Assembly (NCBI GenBank): GCA_963682025.1
Contig: OY821517.1
Span: forward strand, 297,418,844-297,482,843
Reading direction: 5' to 3'
DNA from: Cordilura impudica
Lineage: Eukaryota > Arthropoda > Insecta > Diptera > Scathophagidae
Length of the DNA stretch: 64,000 nt
The notes under the pieces were generated by a model. The model did not search any database and was not told the DNA's origin. It saw nothing but the letters and a program-made list of their open reading frames with translations. Position numbers and translations under genes: made by a program. Of the stretch, positions 21,411 to 34,755 are shown piece by piece (within the stretch, counting starts at the first letter, position 1; the number at the start of each line of letters is the position of its first letter).

Positions 21411-24185
21411 TGGTTAATATTTCTTTACTAGCTGATTGTGTGGCGCCTAGGCGAACGTTTATTTTGACTTCAACAAACAAATTTTTTTTTCCATTTCAGT
21501 ATTTTCCTGTATTTTTTATACTTAAAAAAAATTAATTTTAATGTTTTTAAAATTTCTTAAAAAAAAATCGAAATACAGTTGTAAAAAATACAAAACAAAA
21601 ATTTCGATTTTCAAATGAAGTTTTGAAAAAGGTCCTTTTATGTATATTTTCACAAAAGTTTGCCAGTAGCCAACCATTGCTTTATACTTTCTGCTTCAAT
21701 ACATAAGAAGTTTTTAATATTATATGATTTTAAAAAAATATTTTATTTTAATAGAAACTCGGTAATTTTAGTCTTATTAAGACAAACTATAAATATGTAT
21801 CATTTTAATTCATAATTCTTTTTTAAAGATATGAATAATGTTGGATAATTTATTTCATATACATATTTATAGCATAATATTTGAAGAATCTTTGAAAAAA
21901 ATTTTAATTGAAAATTTTAATAAATAAGTCCGTGACAGCGAATCTCCCGAGGCGAGGCGGATTATGTGAAATAAAAAATCGAAATGCGTTTCAAAGGTGA
22001 CATATTTCCTGAGGTAGTGACGAAGAGTTTTTTTAATTTTTTTTTTTTTTTGCAGCATTTTGAAGTGAAAACCGATTTTTGCTATACAATTTCGGGAATT
22101 TGTTGTTAAAAAATGGAGAAGAAAATGGAATTTAAAAAAAAACCCTCGTGGTTACCTGAAGATTTATGTGTAGATATAATGTCTAAAATTGCAAAAGGAT
22201 CGGTCAAGTAGATTTTGAGTTATGATGTTCACGGACTTCGAGCATTTATTTGCGAGAAAATCGGTTTAAAGTTTTTTAAAAACTGATTTATTTACTATAT
22301 ACCGTATGGGGCCGGTCGCTCGAAACGCTGTATTTTCTTAAGTTTTGCTCTGATTTACTTCAAATTTCGACACAACACTCTCATACATGTAAAAAAGAGA
22401 ACTACATTTTTTGCAAAGTTATCTATAAATCCAAAAAATAAACAAAAAAATAAGAGCGTAATAGTTTTCCCTCAAAAAAACTTATTGTTCCAAATCGCCT
22501 TTAATTCTTCCGTGATAATTTCAATAAATTATTCAAATTAAAATCTTAAATATACCTATTTACGTAATTTATGTTTGTCAAAATTTTTTGAAAGCAAATT
22601 ATGCAAAAATTAATATTATGTGTGAAAAAATAAATTATTTTCCCACCTCATTTCTGAAATTACAATGTAATTTAATTATGCAAAGTAAGAATAATTTAAA
22701 TTTTAAACTTAATATTGCACAATTTTTTCAAGTGCTTTTCAATTCAGAGCTTTAAACGAAATCATACGTTGGAAAACAACAAAATCCACATTGAAGATCT
22801 CTTTTTTTCTCAAATATTTATCAAAAAAGCCTACTCTTTGGTACCAGAGAACCGGAGCGAAAGCACTCCTAACAATACAAAACATTTTTGAGATGAAAAA
22901 CGAAACCGACAAACGAAAAAGTTGAGTTTGATAAAAGAAGTAAAAATGTTTAAAATTTCATTCATTACTTTTTTTTTGCAAAATTTTTACATTGACCAAC
23001 AAAGGGAATTTAAAGAAGAATTTGAATAGATATTAGCTTTTTTATGCGTTTTTTGCGTTCAACTTATTCCATATGTAACACGAAATCTGCATATGTAGTG
23101 CTATTGTCGTTAGCAGTGCTGCCAGTTTTGACAACTTATTGTAATTTCGACGATTTTTCAATTTGTTAAAATGATTTGTTAAATTTGTTAAAATGAAGAC
23201 TGATGATTTAAAATTTTCAGTAGTATAAAAATTACGTCGTCAAGGGTTAACAATTAATGGGCTGTTTATCGAAAATTGATAGTTTTTGTTCGGTGTAAAT
23301 ATAAATTACAAAATATGTATAGATTTAATTCTGGGTCGAGTCGTTTCAAAACGGAAATACCTTGAATAGCATCTCCATTTAAGATTTAAAGTTTTAATTA
23401 CGGCGATACTTTAAACCTATATTATATGTTTCAGCTAGAGATACATATCAATAAAATTATTTAGTTGATTGCTGTGTTAAATTTTTTTCGTTGAAATTTC
23501 ATCACTAATACATTTTTATATATAGAATTAACCAATGCTGTAATAATATTCGTAATATGAATGATATAAATAAATTTTATTGGTTCCTTTTTTAATATTT
23601 TTCGAGTTTTATAGCGGTAAAATTTTCTTCACAATTTCTTGTTTTAAAAATTACGATTTTGGCGATTAAATTTCCAAAATTGTCGATTTTCAGAAGATTT
23701 TATTAGCAGCACTGGTCGGTAACAAAGAAGAGAGAAAATTGTGTGTGGGTTTGTATAAAATGAGAAAGATTAAATTTTGTTTGTGTATTTCACATAGCTT
23801 TGTAGGGAGTGCTATGTGTGGTATTATTTCAGCGTTACAGAATCAGTCAGTCAGTCAGTGAGTCAGGGATCAGCGTAAATATATATATGATTTTAACAAT
23901 AAAAAAAAATCAAAAATAAAATAAATTTAAATAAAATAAAATAATGAAAACGAATCCAAAAAAAGAAACACTCCAATATAAATATAATACATAAACCAAA
24001 CACAACAAACCACAAAATAAAATTTCAAAACATCCAACAATAACAACCTAACACAGAGCAAAAAAAAAACTCAACATTCAACCAAACCATGCAAAAACAT
24101 ATCCAACAATAAAAATAAAAACATACCATCTAAATAAAAGAATTGTTCCAACATATAAATAATACACAAAACAAACAAAATAAAC
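21411..24185. other. Unrecognised AT-rich sequence
   Basis: No coding region, array or terminal repeat was found. Around 23880-24180 it turns into A-rich low-complexity DNA with AAAACAAAC-type runs. Confidence 0.5.
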
Positions 24186-24770
24186 CATCAGAATCACTAT
24201 CTGATTCGATTAAACGATGTCCGTCTTTGTGTCCATGTAAACCTTGTAATCAAACTGCAGATCGCAAATATGAATATATTTTGATGAAATTTGGTATGAA
24301 CGCTGTTGAAACTGGTGAAAATCAGTTCATGTTCAGACCTAATCACCATACAAATGACCCCTATGAAATTGACATATATTGCCATAACATCCAAATTATC
24401 ATACAAATCTTAGTCAAATTGGGTTTGTATGTATATATTACATCCATTAATCAGTAGTTCAAAAATAATCCCTATTGGACAACTCTTAGTCATAGGCCCC
24501 ATATAGAGCTGCTTCCCGATCTTCACTTAAATCTATCAAAAACAAGAGACTTTACCACACATAGTCAGGATCGGCCCAATTTTAGGCCTAGTGCCCATAT
24601 AGATATAGCATCCGATATGAACTTTTTCATATCAGCAGCCAAAAAAAATTAATAAAAATCCCACTCAAATTTGGTTTATCTTATTTTCTATGTCCAGTTA
24701 GTTTGGCCTAAGAGATAGGGTCCATAAACGCATGGTACAGGATATCATATAGTCGGTCTAGACCGACCAA
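24186..24770 (+). repeat. Family A, copy 3 (5'-truncated)
   Basis: It starts at the 'TCAGAATCACT' point, lacking the first 170 bp or so, and runs to an imperfect palindrome AGTCGGTCTAGACCGACC at 24751-24768. The single CCGTC tract is reduced. Confidence 0.8.
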
Positions 24771-25332
24771 ACAAATGGATTTTCTGCTGACGACGATCAG
24801 TGTCATTGTTGTTGCTTAACACTCCTCTTATTGTTTTTCCTTTTTCTACGTAGTACAAGCAGCTAGTATCTGTTTTGTTGTTGGGTTAATTTGTGACGAA
24901 GGCATGGCACTGATTACAATTAATCGTTTCAGCTATAAAGCAGGTACTTGCTCTTGTACTATCGTAAGGAAAATTTACTTAATTTTATTTTATTTGATGT
25001 CAGGTATTTTTCGTATCGACTTTTACAATATACGTGCATCGAATTTCTTCTCTGTATATGCCCACATTTGCTTTCATCGGAAATTTCAAAGACAATATTA
25101 TTGAAGGCTATGCTTGACAATCCGAGCACGGGCTCTCATGTACTACATTAGCCAAATAGTAGAAAAGTAACTTCAATGTTGGATTAATTTGGGTCGGGTA
25201 AAATACTTCAACAAAAATACAGTTTTCAACAATATTTCTAAATTAGTCACACAGAAAACATTTTTGGAAACATGGTTTTTGGGTTATATGAAAAAATTAT
25301 TTTTTGAAACCCACCTTTTAATAATAACATTT
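24771..25332. other. Unrecognised
   Basis: No reading frame with recognisable content. Short open stretches show no domain or codon-like pattern. Confidence 0.45.
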
Positions 25333-25723
25333 TTAATAACTATTATTTGTAAGATTAATAGGCTAGGCGATTTCTTGTGATCGATGTTTCGTTCTACCGT
25401 TTTATTCCGATTTTGACCAAACATATATTATTTGAAAGGTATTTCTTTTTAGCCGTTTTGCAGATTTACGGATTATTAAATTTTTTTTCCTTATTTTGAG
25501 TAAATTGCATTTAAAGTTGCTACAAACAGATACATAAAATTATACAATGCTATGTGTATGTTTATTAAATTTGTTAATGTGTTTGTAATAAAAATTATAT
25601 TGTTTTTTGTGTTGATTTTTGAATTGGCTGTAAGTGATTGGCATACCTTTAGGGTCTTTATTTAACGAAAAAATAAAATTTGCTAAAATTTGCACTCGAA
25701 TTTCGAGGGCTGGAATCTGCTAG
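25333..25723 (+). mobile_element. Helitron-type 3' end, copy 2
   Basis: Similarity to 9393-9754 runs from ATTAATAGGCTAGGCG to the 3' end. The terminal hairpin CTCGAATTTCGAG lies at 25695-25707, then 12 bases, then CTAG (25720-25723) followed by T. CTAG is the most canonical of the three ends. Confidence 0.6.
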
Positions 25724-26058
25724 TTTACATTGTTCTGCTTAAGAAGAAGTTGAATTGCATTGACTCAATATCCTTACCTGAAGTTCGATATCACCCTACT
25801 CTTGGTATAATTCTTGATGTTGGCCAAGAAGGGCCTACGACGGGGCTAAATACTGCGATGAGTAAATCATTTTGATTTAAATGTACCGGTTACAATAAAT
25901 TGAATGAACTGCTTTATCATATTAAATTTGGTCCATGTTTAGACCTGGTCCCTATACAAATGACCCCTATAAAATTTTTTTTTTTTATTTATTAGTATTA
26001 AAAATACTTTAAATATTCAAAAACATTACATAAATTCATATTACATTAGTTATAAGTT

Positions 26059-28837
26059 CTATATAAATAAATTGTATCTTACTACATTTGTACATTTTTT
26101 TCTAAATACATTGTAATTTCTTTCAAGTTTCATATTGTTTGGTAAATCATTGAATAGTTTGAAGCCTTTATAAAAAAGGGATCTTTGCATATGTGTTGTC
26201 ATGACCCTTTGGATTCGAAAATCTTCAGTATTTCTTAGTGCATACGGTTGTACTTCTCCAACATATTTAATTTGATCGCATAGATATTCTGGGGCATCAC
26301 CTTGTTTCATTTTTTTAATAAAAATTAAAGTGTTGAATTTCAGTCTTTGATTTATATTTAACCATTTTAGTTCTCTAAGCATTTCGTTGATGTGTTTATA
26401 TCGATTGCATTTCAGTATAACCCTCATTGCTTTGTTTTGTAGTTTTTGCATTCTTTCTACCTGACTATCATTACAGCAAGTATATATTATTGTCGATCCG
26501 TATTCAAAATGTGGTTTAATTATTGTATTATAAATATTTATTGCAGTTGTTTTTGATATTTTATTTCGTATTCTTTTAAAAAATCCGATTTTTTCCCCGA
26601 TTTTTTTACAAGTATAGTCTATGTGTTCTTTAAAATTTAAGTCTTTATCTATTATAAATCCGAGATATTTTATGTGTTCAACCTTTTCTATTATTTTATC
26701 GTTAATTTTAAATATTGCTTCAGTGTTCATATTTATTTCAATTATTTTTGTTTTATTTTCGTTTAGTTTTAGTTTATTCATTTTTAACCAGGTATTAATT
26801 TTATTGATGTCATGGTACATATTTGCTCTGCAACTTTCATCATCATCTCCTTCCGTGTATATTAATGTATCATCTGCGTATAGGACCATTTCACTTCTAT
26901 CTAATACCTTTGGCATATCATTAATATATATAATAAATAAGAGAGCTCCCAAAATTGAGCCTTGTGGTACACCGAAATCATTTTCAATTTCAGTTGACAA
27001 AACATTATTAACTTTAGTTATTTGCTTCCTATTTTTCAAATACGACTCGAACCAATTTAATTCCGTACCTATAGAGTTTCTTCACTATAATTTGCCTGTC
27101 GATTGTTTCAAAGGCTCGTTTAAAATCTAAAAAAATTGCCATCACCTTTTTTGTTTTTTTCTATATTTTTCCATTTACTTATTACATAATTTACAGTCGT
27201 TTCACATGAGTATTTTTTACGGAATCCTGATTGGTACTTTGACAATATAGAGTTTTCTTCAATATATTTTTCTAATTGTTCTTTGACAACTTTTTCCAAA
27301 ATTTTTTCACAGCTTTTTAATGTGTTTATTGGCCGGTATTCTTCGCATTTATTTGTTTTTGTCACTTTTTCATTGGTATTATCATAGTTACTTTCCAATT
27401 TTCAGGGAATTCACCTGTCTCTAGCGATTTATTTATAATTTTTAATATTGATTCTCCTGTTACGTTCCAGTTATCAAGAATGATTTTATTAGATATTTTA
27501 TCACAGTCAGTTTTATTTTTCATATGTATAATTATATTCTTAAGTTCTAAAATGTTTATTGCACAGAATTTGAATTGTTGGTTTATCGCAGTTATTTGGT
27601 TTTCATATTGCTCATATTCTATGGAATCTCTTATTAATTTAATACTATCTACAAAATAATTATTGAATTGACTAGCAATTTCTATATTATCCTTATATGC
27701 TACTTGGTTAAATATCACAGTTTTTATCACATTATGGTTTTTTTTTTTAATTACTAGATCTTTGATCTCTCTCCACATTTGTTTTTGATCACCCGCATTG
27801 TTAATTTTATTATTAATATATTTATTTTTTTCGTTTTCGATTTTCACTTTATATAAATTTCTTATTGTTTTGTAATTGGTCCATGCCTGATTTGTATTTT
27901 CCAATTTTGCTGTTGGGTATTTAATTATTTTGTCCTTTTTCATTAAACGTAATTCACTATTTAACCACCGATTTATATTGCTTTTTTCCCGTATAATTCT
28001 CTTATTAGTAAATTTTTGTATAGTTTCTTTAAAGCAATTATCAAATAAAGTTACATTTTCATTAATGTTTTCATTGTCATTGTATCCCATATTTTTACTT
28101 AACTCTGTGTTAAATGTCTCTTTGTTGTACTTAAAAATTTTTAATTCTTGGTTGTCTATGTTGGTATAATTATTTTTTTCAGTTTTAATTAAAATATTGA
28201 TCATTTCATGATCCGCTATTTTATTTGTATTGCTGTTGTTTACTGATATATTACAATTATTTGTTATAACAAAATCAATTATTGTTCTAGAATTTTTTGC
28301 TATTCTAGTATATTCACTAACTAATTGCCTAAGACCATTATCATTTAGTATACATTCAAGTTGATTTTTATGTGTCGAATTTTTAGACCAATCAATATTA
28401 AAATCTCCTGTTATTAAAATATCACAGTTATAATCACTTATTTCATCTAAAACTTCTTCAAAACTTTTACAAAACTCTGACTCTCCATAACTAGGCGATC
28501 TGTATATTGCAGCAATTATTATTTGATTGTCTTCACATGTGGCTTTACATACTAACATCCAGTATTTAGCACCTTCTATCTTTTCAATAATTTTAGTTAG
28601 TTTCCATATCTTTTTAAAATAAATAATGACTCCACCAGTTCTTGTAGAAGTAGAAAACGATAAAATATGATCATATCCTTGTAATATAATTTCATTTTCT
28701 TCTATGTCTTTTGTAATGTGGGTCTCCGAAAGTATAAATAAGTCCGGGTTTTCATTCGATGCAATGACTTCCACTTGATTATAATTATTTACCAATCCTT
28801 GTACATTTGTGTATAGAGCACGTATATTATTTGATTG
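26059..28837 (-). pseudogene. LINE ORF2: endonuclease plus reverse transcriptase, frameshifted
   Basis: The segment from 28837 to 27362 carries an exonuclease-endonuclease-phosphatase domain (NPDLFILSETHI near the start, TGDFNIDWS near residue 130, DHEMI near 194), then linker and the start of RT. The frame changes near 27370, again near 27150 (before FLDFKRAFETID), and near 27060 (before WFESYLKNRKQ). The final piece, 27039-26059, has GVPQGSILG and YADD near its residue 53, then the thumb and a C-terminal FNDLPNNMK tail. The frame follows ORF1 in phase after a single TAA and has no ATG near its start. Confidence 0.85.
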
Positions 28838-30153
28838 TTAAATTGATAAGCCAATTTTTCTCATTTTTAAATTCAATTTATTCTGATAAACGGGGCATTC
28901 TCTACTGTTTGTAAAATGGTTTTCATTTAAATCCATATTTAGTTTATTGTTCATTTTCATGCAAATTATACATTTCATTATCTGCTCCGTATTTTTGCAT
29001 TCTTTTGTTTTATGTTGTCCATGACATCGCAAGCATATTTCCTGATTTTTGCATTCTTTTGCGATATGGTTATATCCTCTACATTTAAGGCACTGCGTTA
29101 CATCTGTTCCATCGTATACTCTACATCTTTCCCATCCTATATTTACTTTCCTTGCTTCTATCATTTTCGTATATGTTTCGTTATCAACTGCCATTTTTAC
29201 ATTATATATTGTTTTATTATTTCTTTTGATTTGATATTTTTCTATTATTTTGAGTTCTGCATTAGAGATACTTGGGTTCTGCTTTTTTAGTTTCTCAATT
29301 ATTTCCTCCTCTTCATGTAAAAAAGTCATATCCGTAATTTTAACTCTTAGCTCAATTGGGTTGGGCACCTTAATTTCATATCCTTCTGTTAACTCGTTTT
29401 CTATTGCACTTTTAATTTTCTCTCTTTCTTCACTATTCTCACTTTGGATTACAACCGTTCCATTTCTTCTATTTTCTACGCCTGTATTTTTTAAATTAGC
29501 TGGATCAACTTTATCATTTAGTGCTTCCCTTGTTTTTTCTACCCCTTGTTTCTCCTTTGGTTTTACAATTAAGGGCACCTGTTTGTTAGCATCTGGTAGC
29601 ACTGTTTTTTTAACCGACTCTGCATATGTTTGTTTTTTGTTGGTTTCTTTAAATACCTTTTTTATTTCGTTACACATACTTTTGTTTTTTTCTTCTATTG
29701 ACTTGCACATTTCTTTATTGTTATTTTCGAAATCATTTACATTAATATATAATTTTTTAACTTCTTCCACATTTTTTTCACATGATTTTTGAACAGTAAT
29801 CATTTTTTTAACCTTTCTTCGTATCTTTTTTCTATTGCCTCTAACAATTGTTTTATTTCCCTCTCGTTTTGTTTTAATGATGATGAAAATTCGTGTTTAT
29901 AATCTACCAGGTTTTGTTTGTTTTTATGTACATCTTCTTGTATATCTCTTAGGATCATATCGACATTGTGAATGTACTGGATGCAATCCTCACATACAAA
30001 ACGTAAAAAATTACTTTCTTGCAAAGTTTTTTGGGAATACTGATCGATACCGGAACACTTCATGGAACTGTGTTATGTTTTTTTACACACCCCCTCACAT
30101 TGAATACCCGTTTCCCCACGAATGGATGATTTGCATTTACTGCACTCAGCCAT
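28838..30153 (-). pseudogene. LINE ORF1: PHD-like finger and CCHC zinc knuckles
   Basis: The ATG at 30153 opens a Cys/His-rich N-terminus (CSKCKSS, QCEGVC, MKCSG, FVCEDC) resembling a PHD finger, known from ORF1 proteins of some CR1-like LINEs. A TAA interrupts it near 30085. The open part from 30063 runs to 29800, where a run of A shifts the frame and a second open part begins at 29803 (ATGA overlap). That one continues to 28838 with a coiled, Lys/Glu-rich region and three knuckle-like motifs at about 238-300 (CLKCRGYNH, CLRCHGQH, CIICMKMN). ORF1 proteins of this kind bind RNA. Confidence 0.75.
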
Positions 30154-30779
30154 GACTGAGTGCTTTTATTGTTTATTATTATAAAAACGTTTGTTTTTAT
30201 AAAAACTTTATTTTCCACTAATTATAATTAGTATTTTTTATGGTTTTTAATAGTCCTGTCTATTTTTTTAAAACCAATTATTATTTTATTTTATTATTTT
30301 TATAGAGCTTTAGTTTTTACACTTCCTTACATATGGTGTTGCCAGCTGTCGACTTAATTTGCTATAAGATCCAACTTATCATATAGATCCCTATCAAATT
30401 AGGTTTGTCTGTATTTTCGACAACTGATAAATGGATGTAAAACATTTATCAGTTGTCGAAAACTAAACCTTTTAGGATAATTCTTAGTCATAGGCCCCAT
30501 GTAGAGCTGCTTCCCTATCTTCATTTAAATCTATCAAAAAATAAATATATTGCACAGATTTTTCTCAAATTTGGTTCGTATATATTTTTTCTTTTCTTTA
30601 CCAGATATGGTCAGGATCCGTCCATTTTTCGACCTAGTTCCCATATAAATATAGCATCCGATATGAAAATTGTCATATCTGCCGCCAAAAAAAATGAATA
30701 AAATCCATTCAAATTTGGTTTATGCTTATTTTCTATATCGAATTAGAATTTTAGGAACAAAAATAATTTTATGTAGTTT

Positions 30780-31690
30780 TTTGAACGAAAGTGCTTTCTT
30801 AAGAATATGTCCTTTTTTAAGAAAATGTTCTTTTTTAAGAAAAAGTACTATTTTTGAAAAAATTTGTGCTTTTTAAGAAAAGATACCCTTTTAAGGAAAT
30901 ATAATTTTTTTAAATTGGTACTTTATTTGAAAAAGGTACATTTTAATAAAAGATAATTTTTAAGAAAATGTAAGATTTTAAAAAAGGGCACCTTCTAATG
31001 AAAAGACTTTTTTTAAATAATGGTACTTTCTAAGAAAAACTCTTTTTTAATAAAAGGTATTCATAAAATAAATTACTGTTTTCAGAAAATATACTTTTAA
31101 GAAATGTTTTTTTTTAAGAAAATGTACTTTTCAAAAAAATTTATTTTCATAACTGAAGACCTTTTTTAAGAGAAGGCGCTGTGTAAGAAAATTTACTTTT
31201 TAAGAAAAGTACTTTTCTGAAAAGATACATTTTTAAGAAAAGGAAATATATTAAGAAAAGGTACTTTTCTGAGAAAATTTACTTCTATAAGTAAGCAAAG
31301 TTTTTTAAAAAAAGGAACTTTTCTAAAAAACTGTACTTTTTAAAGAAACGTACTTATTAAGAGAGGTTATTTTTTTTACAAAAAGGTAGTTTTTTACAAA
31401 ACGTTCGATTTTCAAGAAAATTAATTTTTAAATTAAAATTAATTTTAAAAATAGCATTTCTTTAATAAGGTACTTTTTAATAGAGCTATAATATAATATC
31501 TATTCATAAAATGTCTTTTTTAAGAAAATGTGTTTTTTAAGAAAACGTGCTTGTGTAGTAAAATGCCCCTTTTTTAGATATAGATACTTTTTAAGAAAAG
31601 ATACTATTTAAGAAAAGGTATTTTTAAGAAAAGTTACTTTTTTGAAAATATGCTTTATAAGAAATTGTTTGGTAAAAAGATTAAAAGTAA
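30780..31690 (-). repeat. 18-bp minisatellite array, locus 1
   Basis: Degenerate units of GAAAAGGTACTTTTTTAA, the reverse complement of the unit seen at 44690-44830. About 0.9 kb. Many copies carry point changes and length changes in the A and T runs. Confidence 0.85.
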
Positions 31691-32159
31691 TTGTAGAAGT
31701 AATCGCTAAAGGCTCAAATTAAATATACATAACTTCATAACTGATGTTTGTATACTTCTTCCCCTTTTAGACAGTTTTACCCCGTGAACGACTGATATAT
31801 TATTCTCGGCCGACGCACAGTGGACCATATGACGAGAAGGCGGTCAAAAATCTATAACTTTTGATTGGATTGGAATTTTGATATTGATATTTGTTTGGTA
31901 GGTGAGACTTTAGCCTTTAAGTTTTGCTATAAGACGTAATTCTCGACCGAAAATAAAAAAAGTTACAGAGGGTTTAAAATACATTTTCATTTGTAGTTGA
32001 ATTTTAGTACAAAAGTGAAGTGTTAAAAGGTAAAAAAAGGTTTTTTTTTAATATAATATCTTATTTTTCAAGTAATTTTACAACTAATACTTTTTAAAAA
32101 TTTTCTAAGTTAATTTTTTCATAAAATGCCAAACTTTGGCCCCCGTAAAGTACTTTAAA

Positions 32160-34076
32160 TCAACCAATTTTAGTAAAAATTTGTTCTAAATAGCCTTGAT
32201 TTTCATCTTCTAGAAGTTGTTTAGCTTCTTCCTCTAATTCAATAGAGGTAGTTTTCCATTTTTGACGAATGTTGGACATATATGGATCTGAAGTGCACAA
32301 CAAAATAGTGATAAGGTCTTCATTAGTACAACACCTGCACATTTTCCTTGTGTTGTGCTCGCGAAAGAAAGTCTTTGTTCATTTTTTCTTGCGCTTCTTT
32401 AGATAGATCTCCTATTGGTAGAATATTGTTTTGAATTATTTGTTCCCCATGGTACAAAATTTTATGAACTATGGATGGCATATATCTCCAAGAGTATTTT
32501 TCATTATAAAGTATAGCTGTTTTATTGGCGTACTCTCCAAATTTTTTGCATTTATCTTTCTGCTGCATGCTAGAACCTGTAATATGATTTTGAATCATCT
32601 TATTAATTCATGATCTACCATTGTGACAGCTGCTGCAGTTTCTGGATCGGAAAAAAATTTTCCTTGCAGTATTTCCATCATTTGTGTTTCCTTCTCCTTG
32701 TTTTGGTTGGTCGATTACGAGGCCTAGCTGTATATATATTTGTTGAATTTGTTTTTTTTTTGCTTTTTTTTCTTCATTTTCTTTATTTTTTCTCACTGTC
32801 TCGCCTAACGGACCAAATTCCAAATCATAATCCAATTTAAGAATATGCTCCATGAAACGTATTCTAGCATAAAGAGGGGACATTCCAAATTCGTAGGCTT
32901 CCTTAAAACTATCGTCTTCTTGTGGGGGTTGGCTTAATTGACTTGATGTCTTTTGGCATATAATGCAGCTTGACGTTGACTTTGTTCCAGTTAAAGCTTG
33001 TGCAACTTTTCCATCTATCATTGTGAGACACATTTTAAAATGTACTTCAATGTCTTGGTCATTAAATTTAAATATTACTGGTTTAAGTTCCTTAATTTGA
33101 TCTTTTATTTTTTGAACTTCTTCAGTTATGACATCTTTGGTTTCCTTTTTGAATGCAAATTTTATTGGTCTGTAATATTTTGTTGAAGAAGGAATTTCAT
33201 TTTTCCATATATCAATTTCTGTTGCTCTACTAGTTGACGGCTCTAAGACGCTATACCTTTTTGTTAAGCGCAATGGAACGAAAGATACGATAAATAAATT
33301 AGCATCTGATTAATTTTCGGCATTAAATTGCTTGTATTGTTTCTGACCAGAGGATGCAGCACATCCCCATTTAGAAATTAAAGTAATGCTGCCATTACCA
33401 ATTTTTTTAAATGATCAGTATCAAGCGTATTTAGCAATCGTTCTGCAGTATGTTCAAGGAGATTTTGCAATTTTATTTCTGCTGATGTTGAAGTGACACT
33501 AATAGCAGATTGTGAAGGTAGGCATTCTTTTTTGGCAGAAACTAAATCTCGATACTCTGGAAAAACCCCACAATTCTTTTCATTGGTTCGCTTCCGCAAT
33601 TCCTTATATTCCTTATATTCCTTATTGCTTCCGCAATTCCTTATATTGATTAGTCAATTTCAAATCCAAAAATAGGGCAAACGCTTCTTCCGGCATAAAA
33701 TTTCTTATCTTCAATTGGCGTAGGAATAAATTTCAAAATCCTCTTAATGCGCCTTGGGCTCGCTTCTACTATTTTTTCAATTATTTCAATTTTATTTTTT
33801 TTATTTTGGGTTGGAATCCTTAATAATGCTTTGAAAAATTTCTTCATTGATATTCTCCAGCTTGCGCCTTCGAAATCTTTCACTACATCCGTCAATTGGT
33901 TTTGCTGGTCGACCCTTCTTTCCACTATCATTGGCAGTTATAGATGCACTCTCAAAAATAAGTTCCTTTATTAACCAGTCTTGGTAACGTTTGTACATCT
34001 TTGCCTTGCTATGAGAGCATTCAAGGTACCGTCTTTTCAAATTCGATGCAAAATTAGTAATTTTTCCTTTGTGCAT
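32160..34076 (-). pseudogene. Transib/RAG1-like transposase, frameshifted
   Basis: Open pieces run in order on the minus strand: 34076-33801, 33931-33650, 33599-33378, 33273-32608, 32598-32323 and 32342-32160. The core piece has CLTMIDGKVAQALTGT (with a likely catalytic Asp), SSCIICQKTS (CxxC) and LGLVIDQPKQGEGNTNDGNT. The next frame has PSIVHKILYHGEQI and LPIGDLSKEAQEKMNKDF, equivalent to the C-terminal active-site region of RAG1 and Transib proteins. Several frame changes and stops make it inactive. The assignment to the RAG1-like family comes from remembered motif order together with the independent evidence of the ends and target duplication. Confidence 0.75.
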
Positions 34077-34572
34077 TTCAATGTCACTATGTGCAAAATT
34101 ACATCGTCTACATCATTTCGTTGAAATTAAATATCTGCCAGATCCCTGTAACAGTACTTAGCCATTGCACAAATTGTATTGAATAATAAATGTGGAAACA
34201 TTATTATAAATGCTCTTTCTTGCAATTATGTAAAATAAAAATTGTTATCTTTTATTTCCACTTTTAGAAGCATAAAAACCCACACCCTAACCCCTTTTAA
34301 AAGGTGAAGCATACCTGCTCATATCATAAAGGGCTATGTCGCAATAGTTTTTTTTTTTTACCATTTACCTGTTATTTAAATTGTTTCCCATTTTGTCAGG
34401 TATTTAAACTATATAACTCTAATTCAGACTATTAATGTTTTTGAAAGATACCCATGTAAATGTACCTGGAACAATTAAGCGCATTATATCTCAACAAATT
34501 TTTTATAAGTATATAACAACTCCTGACAACTCTACCGACACGCAAAAAATACACCGCGGTGCACCGGTACGA

Positions 34573-34755
34573 CCAACTTTTGTATTCATAACACTCAGAC
34601 GGACGGACGGACATCGTTTAATCGACTCAGAAAGTGTTTTTGAGTCGATCCGTATAATAAAAGATGGACAAGGGTCCAATATTTTTGGCACTTACAAACA
34701 TCACCTCAAACTTAATATATCCTAACCACATAGTGGACAACTTTTGTATTCATAA
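34573..34755 (-). repeat. Family A 5' fragment inside the Transib, with 18-bp flanking direct repeats
   Basis: 34591-34737 matches the first 150 bp or so of family A in minus orientation, including the GACGGACGGACGG tract. It is bracketed by CAACTTTTGTATTCATAA at 34573-34590 and 34738-34755. The repeats could be a target duplication or a local duplication. Confidence 0.65.

Larger units (their letters stand above)
25976..30345 (-). mobile_element. LINE retrotransposon with ORF1, endonuclease and RT
   Basis: Minus-strand element about 4.37 kb long, with its poly(A) tail at the left (T-run at 25975-25986). The 5' leader is about 190 bp (30345-30154), then ORF1 (30153-28838), then ORF2 (28837-26059), and a short 3' tail. 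It is inserted in family A copy 4. The coding region has one nonsense codon in ORF1 and about four frameshifts, most of them in A runs, so it is either recently dead or affected by assembly errors in homopolymers. The RT and tail features suggest a CR1/L2-like group; the clade is not settled. Confidence 0.85.
25905..30746 (+). repeat. Family A, copy 4, split by a LINE
   Basis: The left part, 25905-25975, ends within CCCCTATAAAA. The right part, 30351-30746, resumes with TCGACTTAATTTGC, which continues the same sentence of the family (CCCCTATGAAATCGACATAAATTGCC in intact copies). The intervening 4.37 kb is the LINE. Confidence 0.8.

Noticed and set aside
25690..25875. Open frame with SLPEVRYHPTLGIILDVG
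   Set aside because: It starts within the Helitron-type end; the part outside it is about 45 codons and I recognise no family.
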